Positions 8,343-13,894 of a stretch of 13,894 nt of DNA are shown here, piece by piece. Every line of letters begins with the position of its first letter. Position 1 is the first letter of the stretch. This DNA is from M3007 sp038246345 (lineage in GTDB: Bacteria > Bacteroidota > Bacteroidia > Chitinophagales > Saprospiraceae), in the NCBI GenBank assembly GCA_038246345.1, contig JBBRWA010000155.1:1-13894 (forward strand), given 5' to 3'. The position numbers and the translations under genes were made by a program. The notes beneath the pieces were generated by a model. The model was given only the letters and a program-made list of their open reading frames with translations. It did no database searches and had not been told where the DNA came from.

Positions 8343-9563
8343 ATGAAAAATCAATTTCTCACATCCTTGTTCCTAATTGGACTGGTTGCTATTTTGCTCG
8401 TTTCCAATTGCAAAAAAGATGAAAAAAATATGACTGAGGATTTAGCAGACGAAACACCTCAGGAATTACTTGACCAATTCGATCAACTCGAAATCGCTGA
8501 CCAAATCACTACCAAAGATATTCTTTTACCTAATGGGTGGAATTTGGAGGATTTTATGATCGAAAACGATTCTGCATTTTTTTACGATTGGTCACGAAAT
8601 GACCCCTATGATGGTCTCACGCCCAGCCAAGCCTACACCTTAATGCTTGGCAAAATGGCAACTGTTGCGATGTCTTTAACTAACCGGCAAAATTTTCAGT
8701 ACCCAAACAATATTCCCCCCTTGAACGGATTAGCTTATTCATGGGGTTCTAAGAACTATAAAATGTTACAGCTACCACCTGGAAGTGACGCGGTTTGTAC
8801 CCATAATATTTATGGATTGGATTGTTCCGGGTTTATTTTTCAATTATTTAAAAATGCATTGGTTAGTTTTCCGGAAGGGAATGCAAATAATCAACGTAAA
8901 ACGACAACCCTTGAAAAAAATATTTCGTCCAGAATTTCAGCGTTGAAAAACATCAAGTTTGAGGATAAAGGGAGCATCAATCAGTCTGATTTTAAAAATG
9001 GGGATATTATTTACTGGAGCGATACGAGCGGCAATGTATTTCACATTGGTTTCGTGCTTTTTGCCGGAGTGAAAAAAACCCTTTTCCACTGCATAGGAAG
9101 AAACAAGGTGGGGCTTTGTGATGAAAATCTGTCAATTAAAAATGGACCGGTTCGACACTTTCTAGACCCGGCAAATCCCTTGCCTCTGGCTACCTATAAA
9201 TATGCCATCGTTCGAGCGGCAGTAGAGGATGATTGCACGGGCTGCGCCAATAATTTCTGTAATCAGCCTCCGAGCCAAAGCCTCATCGAACAGAGCCTCG
9301 CCAACTTCAATTTTGGGCCTGGCAAAGCCAACAAAGCAGAGGCAAAGCGAATTTTAAAACATCTTTGCACAGATATCGTCCACGAATACAATTATGGCAA
9401 TGGCGATTTCTTTGTATGTGGGAAAATGCCATCGGGCTATGAAATTACGCTATGGTCACCTACATACCTTAAGGACGACCGCTATGGAGTTCGATTTGGG
9501 CTGTTGACCGGAAACCATTCCTATTTTGGTTCAAATAGTACCTATTTTGAAATTGTAAAATGA
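8343..9563 (+). CDS. Lipoprotein with NlpC/P60-type (papain-like) cysteine peptidase motifs
   Basis: The 406-residue protein starts with a lipoprotein signal (LVAILLVSNCKKDE). Cys23 is the likely lipid anchor; Asn at -1 is atypical. The KDE right after it resembles the K-(D/E)2 surface-export signal described for Bacteroidota lipoproteins. In the catalytic region, Cys161 lies in YGLDCSGFIF, the classic NlpC/P60 nucleophile motif. His234 lies in GDIIYW then VFHIGFVLF, the usual second motif. His249 (TLFHCIGR) may be the third polar residue. Such enzymes cut peptidoglycan stem peptides, or act as amidases or in inter-bacterial competition. Residues 298-306 carry three Cys, and residues 310-406 form a second domain I do not recognise. 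Residues 30-130 also look family-specific. The gene stands alone behind an unusual tandem-repeat leader. Confidence 0.75.
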   Translation: MKNQFLTSLFLIGLVAILLVSNCKKDEKNMTEDLADETPQELLDQFDQLEIADQITTKDILLPNGWNLEDFMIENDSAFFYDWSRNDPYDGLTPSQAYTLMLGKMATVAMSLTNRQNFQYPNNIPPLNGLAYSWGSKNYKMLQLPPGSDAVCTHNIYGLDCSGFIFQLFKNALVSFPEGNANNQRKTTTLEKNISSRISALKNIKFEDKGSINQSDFKNGDIIYWSDTSGNVFHIGFVLFAGVKKTLFHCIGRNKVGLCDENLSIKNGPVRHFLDPANPLPLATYKYAIVRAAVEDDCTGCANNFCNQPPSQSLIEQSLANFNFGPGKANKAEAKRILKHLCTDIVHEYNYGNGDFFVCGKMPSGYEITLWSPTYLKDDRYGVRFGLLTGNHSYFGSNSTYFEIVK

Positions 9564-9580
9564 TATGGACTCAAAATACT

Positions 9581-9611
9581 TTCCCAGTTCTTTTTCAAAT
9601 GAGGCTGGGAA
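9581..9611 (+). terminator. Stem-loop after the lipoprotein gene, possible terminator
   Basis: TTCCCAG (9581-9587) pairs with CTGGGAA (9605-9611) across a 17-base T-rich loop, 17 bases after the stop. The stem has four G:C pairs, but no long T-run follows. Confidence 0.4.
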
Positions 9612-9736
9612 GTTTAAATAAGGATTGCAAACCTAATGGATCGATCTAGGGTGTTGACAACGAATGAAATAAATATAGTGAGCGTTACGCTTCCATGAAA
9701 AAGAAAAATCAACAAAATAACAACTACAAGCGCCTG

Positions 9737-9767
9737 TATAAATTTCGACGCCAGAGCCAAATTTATA
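9737..9767. repeat. A/T-rich inverted repeat upstream of a truncated secreted ORF
   Basis: TATAAATTT (9737-9745) and AAATTTATA (9759-9767) are perfect 9-bp arms around a 13-base G/C-richer spacer, 65 bases before the ATG at 9833. The layout resembles an operator, but no regulator gene is adjacent. A small palindrome, AGCGT-T-ACGCT, also lies at 9681-9691. Otherwise 9612-9832 shows nothing I can call. Confidence 0.3.
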
Positions 9768-9832
9768 TATCTAAACACCCCATCAAGTTCCGACACAAAC
9801 AATCTTATCTTATTACTTAAAACCAACCATTT

Positions 9833-10027
9833 ATGAAAAAAATCACCCCTTTCTCATGGTCCATGGCCTTTATTCTGGCAGCTTACATGGGCGCCTTTGC
9901 GCAAACCAAAAACCCGGAAGCCACCGCATTTTCATGGCATTCCCCAACGGAAGTGGACGCCAACCGTCCAAACTGCCTTTCGGAAGCCCAGATGGAAGCA
10001 CAAAGTTGTCAACTTTTGAAAAGTTGA
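9833..10027 (+). pseudogene. Short secreted ORF truncated at a palindromic repeat
   Basis: The ORF encodes 64 residues. It has a convincing Sec signal peptide (MKKITPFSWSMAFILAAYMG, cut after AFAQ) and about 35 further residues. The last seven residues (SCQLLKS) and the stop codon at 10025-10027 come from the palindrome at 10002-10034. After the palindrome another frame stays open to 10143 (starting RPAQANEYLARINRFF), so a longer exported protein may have been broken and shifted by insertion of the repeat. It could also be an intact short exported peptide. The original function cannot be read. Confidence 0.5.
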
Positions 10028-10034
10028 CAACTTT
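10002..10034. repeat. Perfect nested palindrome, REP-like element
   Basis: The 16-base arm AAAGTTGTCAACTTTT (10002-10017) is an exact inverted repeat of 10019-10034 around a single central G. Each arm is itself a palindrome around one base (AAAGTTG-T-CAACTTT and AAAGTTG-A-CAACTTT), so the 7-mer AAAGTTG or its complement occurs four times in 33 bases. It would fold into one long hairpin or two short ones. The form fits a short interspersed palindromic element or a dyad binding site. It sits inside an ORF and supplies its stop codon. Confidence 0.85.
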
Positions 10035-10167
10035 TCGCCCTGCCCAAGCCAACGAATATTTGGCACGAATAAATCGATTTTTTGCTAAGCGTACTTATAG
10101 AACAACCACTTCTCTTTTTTACCAAGTTACACCAAAGGCTTGAACGTACCACTAAAACAGCCCTCCA

Positions 10168-10857
10168 TTATTGAATCAATGACAGCGCCGGTATCAATTC
10201 CAATAAATTCTTTAACAGCCCATCGCTCCCTAACGCCCCCAATTCCTCCGCACTGTGGGTACCATTTACCACCACAAAAGTGCGCAAACAGCCAGCATTC
10301 CGGCCTTCCAAAATATCCACCGGTGTGTCACCAACCTTGATGACCTCTTTTGGATCAGCGATGCCAAATTGAGCCATTGCTGCTTCGATCATGTGCGGGG
10401 CAGGACGCCCGGCAATGACCTCATCGCTGGTGACAACAAAATCAATCATGCCACCAGGATACCAGCCAAGCTGACCGAGGATAATATCGGTGACTTCCCG
10501 GTAGAAACCTGTGTTCAAGGCGATTTTTATCCCTTGTTCGCGGCACCAGCTAAAAACTTCCAGTGCGCCTTCTGTTGGCACCACGTGGATATTTCGGTAG
10601 TAGGTTTCGAGGATTTCTCTAAAAATATGGTAGGTGTTTGTCGCTTTTTCCTCCATCAGAGATTCCGGGGCTTCGGGCAATTGCTCCTGCCATAAAATTT
10701 TGAATACCTCCAATTTTGAAACGCCCATTAAGGCGTTCAGCCGACTGTCGGGCACGTGAATGCCCGTTTCCTGGCAGGCTTTGCGAAAACAATACAACAC
10801 CTCATCATTGTCACGCACAGTAGTGCCCGCAATATCGAATACGACTAGTTTGATCAT
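10168..10857 (-). CDS. PhnX-like HAD hydrolase (phosphonoacetaldehyde hydrolase-like, TIGR03351 type)
   Basis: The 229-residue enzyme starts at the ATG at 10855-10857 (MIKLVVFDIAGTTV); a TTG 51 bases upstream is in frame but would only add a non-conserved extension. HAD motifs are present. Asp8 is the nucleophile in FDIAGTT, where Ala10 replaces the usual second Asp, as in PhnX (DxAGT). Thr116 lies in LNTGFYR, Arg151 in GRPAP replaces the usual Lys, and Asp177 and Asp181 lie in VGDTPVDILEG. Lys48 in the cap motif MGVSKLEVF aligns with the PhnX Schiff-base lysine (MGLLK). Known PhnX enzymes split phosphonoacetaldehyde into acetaldehyde and phosphate. The predicted role is cytoplasmic C-P cleavage. 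The gene is divergent from the phosphonate operon and shares its 150-base upstream region. The exact substrate is not proven. Confidence 0.85.
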   Translation of the reverse strand: MIKLVVFDIAGTTVRDNDEVLYCFRKACQETGIHVPDSRLNALMGVSKLEVFKILWQEQLPEAPESLMEEKATNTYHIFREILETYYRNIHVVPTEGALEVFSWCREQGIKIALNTGFYREVTDIILGQLGWYPGGMIDFVVTSDEVIAGRPAPHMIEAAMAQFGIADPKEVIKVGDTPVDILEGRNAGCLRTFVVVNGTHSAEELGALGSDGLLKNLLELIPALSLIQ

Positions 10858-11007
10858 AAGAAATTTTTTTAATGGGGCGCTAAGGTAAATTGTTGATTCG
10901 GGCGCCAATATTAAGTTTAAGTACTTGATTATTAATAATTTGTATGCTTACTATTATCTTTTTGTAACCCCATACCTGGTACGGATAGTGGGCAGTACTC
11001 TTGCGCC
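10858..11007. promoter_or_regulatory. Divergent intergenic region of the phosphonate locus with small palindromes
   Basis: These 150 bases must carry both outward promoters. Near the middle, two perfect palindromes lie two bases apart at most: AAGTACTT (10919-10926) and ATTATTAATAAT (10928-10939). They are candidate operator or A/T-rich promoter elements shared by both directions. I found no good TTTG/TAnnTTTG promoter pair and no recognisable Pho-box array, so promoter positions stay open. Confidence 0.35.
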
Positions 11008-12333
11008 ATGAATATCGAGAAAACATCCATGGTGCACCCCTGGCTCAAGCAGTCAAGTCCATCCGTGCTTGTTATCTATACCTGTATTGCAGCCTTTTCG
11101 GCTTATTGCTGCATGTATGCCATGCGCAAACCTTTTACCGCTGCAGCATATTCCGGACTGGAATGGCAGGGCACCCAGTTCAAAATAGTATTGGTGGTGA
11201 GCCAGGTTTTGGGCTATGCGTTGTCCAAATTCATTGGCATCCGGGTCATCAGCAGCATGCGTCCCCAGCACCGTGCCGTTTGGCTGATAGCCTTATTGGG
11301 TTCTGCACTGCTGGCGCTACTTGGTTTTGCGGTTACGCCATTCCCTTACAATGCGCTGTGGCTATTCGTCAATGGCTTGCCCCTGGGTATGATCTGGGGC
11401 TTGGTATTCAGCTATCTGGAAGGCCGGCGCAGTACGGAACTGCTGACGGCGGCCATCAGCATCAATTTTATCATTTCGAGCGGATTTGTAAAATCAGTGG
11501 GCAAATGGTTGTTGGATGTCCAGGGCGTATCGGAGTTTTGGATGCCGTTTGTGACAGGTTTGATTTTTGTTCCACCCCTGTTCCTCTCGGTGTGGATGTT
11601 GCAGCAAATTCCGCCTCCAAGTGCTGCAGACAAAGCATTGCGCTCCGAACGGCTACCGATGACAAGTACCCAGCGCAGGGAGCTTTGGATCCGCTATGCA
11701 CCCGGATTTGTGTTGCTGATTGGGGCCTATTTGGTGCTGACGATTTTGCGTGATTTGCGCGATAATTTTGCGGTAGAAATCTGGACAGAACTTGGCTACG
11801 GCAGCCAACCGGCCATATTAACAACCGCAGAACTGCCCGTTGCCGCCATCACCTTGCTGGGCCTGGGTATTTTGATGGTGGTAAAAGACAACTTCAAAGC
11901 ATTACAAATCAATCACTTATTGACAATCGCTTGTGGTTTGTTGCTAGCAGCTTGTACTTTTTTGTTTCAGCAGCAGCGCATTTCGCCAGTGCTTTGGATG
12001 ATAAGTACCGGGGTTGCCTTATTTATTCCCTATATCATATTTAATGGCATCCTGTTTGATCGGATTCTGGCTGCATTTAAGGAATCCGGTAATGTGGGGT
12101 TCTTGATGTATGTGGCAGATGCGATTGGTTATCTGGGAAGTGTCGTTATATTACTGTGGCGAAATTTCGGATTTTCAAGCATGAGCTGGCTCGAATTTTA
12201 CCAAGACCTATGCTACCTCGGGGCCATTTTATTATTGGGCATGATGCTATTCTCCTTGAAATATTTTCAACGAAAGGCCAATGAGCCACTTCGCGATTCA
12301 ATGCTACAAAATCAACCCATTCCTACAACATGA
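11008..12333 (+). CDS. DUF5690 family 12-TM membrane protein, probable phosphonate/organophosphate transporter (MFS, OPA-like)
   Basis: The 441-residue, very hydrophobic protein shows about twelve membrane segments in two halves, joined by a polar loop (about 200-226). The first segment ends MYAMRKPFTA and the second holds GYALSKFIG. From memory, E. coli GlpT reads YYLVRKNFALA and AYGFSKFI at these places, so Arg40-Lys41 align with GlpT Arg45-Lys46. In the second half, ILRDLRDNF (Arg248) matches GlpT VLRYGILDW (Arg269). GlpT Arg45 and Arg269 bind the phosphate group. I therefore infer an organophosphate:phosphate antiporter-like protein that imports a phosphonate. It is the first gene of the operon, and its stop overlaps the next start (ATGA). 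An alternative start is Met8 (11029). DUF5690 has no established function that I know of. Confidence 0.75.
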   Translation: MNIEKTSMVHPWLKQSSPSVLVIYTCIAAFSAYCCMYAMRKPFTAAAYSGLEWQGTQFKIVLVVSQVLGYALSKFIGIRVISSMRPQHRAVWLIALLGSALLALLGFAVTPFPYNALWLFVNGLPLGMIWGLVFSYLEGRRSTELLTAAISINFIISSGFVKSVGKWLLDVQGVSEFWMPFVTGLIFVPPLFLSVWMLQQIPPPSAADKALRSERLPMTSTQRRELWIRYAPGFVLLIGAYLVLTILRDLRDNFAVEIWTELGYGSQPAILTTAELPVAAITLLGLGILMVVKDNFKALQINHLLTIACGLLLAACTFLFQQQRISPVLWMISTGVALFIPYIIFNGILFDRILAAFKESGNVGFLMYVADAIGYLGSVVILLWRNFGFSSMSWLEFYQDLCYLGAILLLGMMLFSLKYFQRKANEPLRDSMLQNQPIPTT

Positions 12334-13454
12334 AGCAAAAATATGATGTCGCCGTAATAGGCGCCGGGATAGTAGGCCTGGCGATTGCGCTCACCGCAGC
12401 AAGGCAAGGGAAAAAAGTCGCTGTTTTCGAGCGCAGTCCCCGCGCCGTTGGGGCCAGTATCCGCAACTTCGGCTTAATCTGGCCGGTAGGCCAGGCACCC
12501 GGAAAAAACCTGGCAAGGGCCTTGAAAAGTCGGGAGGTATGGTTGGATTTAGCCAAAGAAACCGGGATAACTGTAACAGAAAATGGCTCCCTGACACTCG
12601 CTTACCACTCCGATGAACAGGCTGTGCTGGAAGAATTCACGGCGCGATCCGTTGGTGCTGGCTATGATTGTGCGCTGCTAAGCCCGGCAGCAATAGAAAA
12701 ATTGTCGCCCGCAACCCGCCTGCAAGGGTTAAAAACTGGCTTATGGAGCCGTACAGAGTGTACCGTTAGTCCAAGACAAGCAATGCCGCAACTTGCCGCT
12801 TACCTGGAACAACAATTGGGGGTCGATTTTTTTTGGAGCATAGCCATTACCCATGTGAATACTGGCTATGTGGCTGATTTTTACGATGAATGGGCCACAG
12901 AAAAGGTTTACATCTGCAGTGGACAGGATTTTGAAACGCTGTATCCTACTTTATTTGCAGCCAGTGGCATAACCCGCTGCAAACTTCAAATGATGCGCAC
13001 CGCTCCCCAACCCGATGCCTGGCAACTGGGGCCTTCCCTTTGTGCGGGATTGACCCTGCGGCACTACGACAATTTCGCCAATTGTCCCTCCTTGAAAGCT
13101 GTTAGCGACCGATACGATCAGGAAAATCCGCTGTTTCAACAATGGGGCATCCACGTGCTGCTTTCCCAAAACGCTGCTGGAGAACTTATTATCGGCGATA
13201 GCCATGAGTATGGCTGGGATGTACAGCCTTTTGACCGGGAGGAAATCAACCAGGAGATACTTAAATACCTCAGCACTTTTGCCCAATTCCCGGATCCGCG
13301 CATCGTGGAAACATGGCACGGGGTTTATCCAAAAGTTCCAGGTAAGAATGCGCTGGTAGAAACTGTTGAAGACAAGGTGTGGATCATAAATGGCTTGAGT
13401 GGTGCGGGTATGACGCTGAGTTTCGGACTGGCAGCAGAAATTCTGGCAGATTAG
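12330..13454 (+). CDS. FAD-dependent oxidoreductase, phosphonate-linked (TIGR03364/PbfD-like, DAO superfamily)
   Basis: The 374-residue enzyme has an N-terminal Rossmann dinucleotide motif (VAVIGAGIVG, Gly11-x-Gly13-x-x-Gly16) with Glu34 (VFERS) placed to bind the FAD ribose. It continues with ASIRNFGLIWPVGQ (about 43-56), which I associate with the TIGR03364 family linked to phosphonate operons. The C-terminus carries the second FAD-contact region (INGLSGAGMTLSFG, about 352-365). The fold is that of glycine/sarcosine oxidases. From memory, related recurrent enzymes in phosphonate clusters (PbfC/PbfD) oxidise N-methyl-2-aminoethylphosphonate to phosphonoacetaldehyde; I infer a similar C-N oxidation here. 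It overlaps the upstream transporter gene by ATGA, so translation is probably coupled. It probably hands its product to the divergent PhnX-like hydrolase. Substrate uncertain. Confidence 0.85.
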   Translation: MKQKYDVAVIGAGIVGLAIALTAARQGKKVAVFERSPRAVGASIRNFGLIWPVGQAPGKNLARALKSREVWLDLAKETGITVTENGSLTLAYHSDEQAVLEEFTARSVGAGYDCALLSPAAIEKLSPATRLQGLKTGLWSRTECTVSPRQAMPQLAAYLEQQLGVDFFWSIAITHVNTGYVADFYDEWATEKVYICSGQDFETLYPTLFAASGITRCKLQMMRTAPQPDAWQLGPSLCAGLTLRHYDNFANCPSLKAVSDRYDQENPLFQQWGIHVLLSQNAAGELIIGDSHEYGWDVQPFDREEINQEILKYLSTFAQFPDPRIVETWHGVYPKVPGKNALVETVEDKVWIINGLSGAGMTLSFGLAAEILAD

Positions 13455-13478
13455 CCTTCAAATTCCTAATTCTATTTT

Positions 13479-13894
13479 ATGCAAATTTTTGATCTATACC
13501 GACTACATGGAGACTCCGAATACATTGGTGAGCCTGTTTCTCAAGTGGAACATGCCAGTCAGGCAGGCCAACTGGCATTGGAAGCAGGGGCTGAACCGGA
13601 AGTAGTCTTAGCTGCTTTTTTGCACGACATCGGGCATTTATGCGCAGAAACAGGCGTCGCTCAAATGGATGGCCTCGGAACTGTTTCCCATGAAATGGTA
13701 GGCGCCGACTTCCTGCGGGCAAAGGGACTACCCGAACGCGTTGCACGGCTGGTCGAAAACCATGTACAGGCCAAACGTTACCTCACTTTCAAGTCGCCCG
13801 ATTATTATCTTGGACTTTCACCCGCCAGTCAGGAAACCTTGCGTTGGCAAGGTGGCCCTATGGATGCTTCAGAAGCGGCCATTTTTGAATCCGA
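13479..13894 (+). CDS. PhnZ/TmpB-type HD-domain di-iron oxygenase (phosphonate cleavage), 3' end missing
   Basis: 138 codons are visible from the ATG at 13479, 24 bases after the previous stop; the family is about 190 residues long. The residues match PhnZ with a constant offset of nine (PhnZ numbering recalled from memory). Tyr15 and Glu18 (EYIGEP) correspond to Tyr24/Glu27 of the substrate-gating loop. His25, His49-Asp50 (LHDIGH), His71 (SHEMVGA) and His95 correspond to iron ligands His34, His58-Asp59, His80 and His104; Lys99 (HVQAKRYL) corresponds to Lys108. The last iron-ligand Asp would fall near residue 152, off the window. PhnZ uses O2 to cut 1-hydroxy-2-aminoethylphosphonate into glycine and phosphate; TmpB does the same for the trimethylated substrate. 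Which one is used here cannot be decided. Confidence 0.9.
   Translation, partial: MQIFDLYRLHGDSEYIGEPVSQVEHASQAGQLALEAGAEPEVVLAAFLHDIGHLCAETGVAQMDGLGTVSHEMVGADFLRAKGLPERVARLVENHVQAKRYLTFKSPDYYLGLSPASQETLRWQGGPMDASEAAIFES

Noticed and set aside
7000..8345. Horizontal-transfer island inferred from A/T-rich composition
   Set aside because: The region is visibly A/T-rich and gene-poor, but I see no integrase, transposase, tRNA or flanking repeats. Base composition alone does not support an island with defined ends.
9614..9826. 70-codon hydrophobic frame on the - strand
   Set aside because: The region is A/T-rich spacer, where hydrophobic codons arise by chance. There is no recognisable motif and no partner gene on that strand.
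10255..10695. 146-codon + frame
   Set aside because: It is antisense to the HAD hydrolase, whose catalytic motifs are all intact on the - strand.
10858..10908. Upstream TTG start extending the HAD hydrolase by 17 residues
   Set aside because: The extension is not HAD-like, and the ATG at 10857 places MIKLVVFD at the usual N-terminus.
11001..11753. 250-codon + frame overlapping the DUF5690 gene
   Set aside because: It is a +1 shadow rich in Cys/His/Gln with no membrane pattern. The other frame gives a complete 12-TM protein with conserved motifs.

Overview
The window looks like a Bacteroidota chromosome, most likely of the Saprospiraceae/Haliscomenobacter type. That placement is inference from gene content. 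The signs are large secreted proteins ending in type IX secretion (T9SS) sorting domains, cohesin-like and dockerin-like modules, a lipoprotein with a Lys-Asp-Glu sequence just after its lipid cysteine, and A/T-rich leaders without Shine-Dalgarno sequences.

Left part (1-6993), cell-surface and secreted proteins on the + strand. First comes the 3' part of a very large T9SS protein: propeller-like start, two PPC-like domains, six Cys-rich tandem units, two cohesin-like domains flanking a dockerin-like pair, and a C-terminal sorting domain. 50 bases later follows a smaller T9SS protein with one cohesin-like and one PPC-like domain. The two may be co-expressed and could assemble on the surface through cohesin-dockerin-type contacts. 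A secreted, beta-rich, possibly outer-membrane protein follows.

Middle part (7000-10150), A/T-rich and accessory-looking. It holds an unrecognised cysteine-free cytoplasmic protein (7108-7890), a possible 55-residue ORF (8028-8195), and an 8-bp x 3 tandem repeat directly in front of a lipoprotein gene with NlpC/P60-type catalytic motifs. After these comes a short secreted ORF cut off by a perfect nested palindrome (10002-10034) that resembles an interspersed repeat.

Right part (10168-13894), a phosphonate-catabolism locus. A PhnX-like HAD hydrolase on the - strand is divergent from a + strand operon: a DUF5690 membrane protein, a FAD-dependent oxidoreductase of the phosphonate-linked TIGR03364 type (ATGA overlap), and a PhnZ/TmpB-type HD-domain mixed-valent iron oxygenase that runs off the right edge. 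The DUF5690 protein keeps residues matching the two phosphate-binding arginines of the glycerol-3-phosphate transporter GlpT. I therefore propose it is the uptake system of the locus. On this reading a (probably N-substituted) aminoalkylphosphonate enters through the DUF5690 protein. The FAD enzyme may oxidise its C-N bond to phosphonoacetaldehyde, which the PhnX-like enzyme would cleave. The HD oxygenase would cleave an alpha-hydroxylated phosphonate. The hydroxylase normally partnered with a PhnZ-type enzyme is not in the window.

I see no rRNA, tRNA, CRISPR array, intact insertion sequence or origin.
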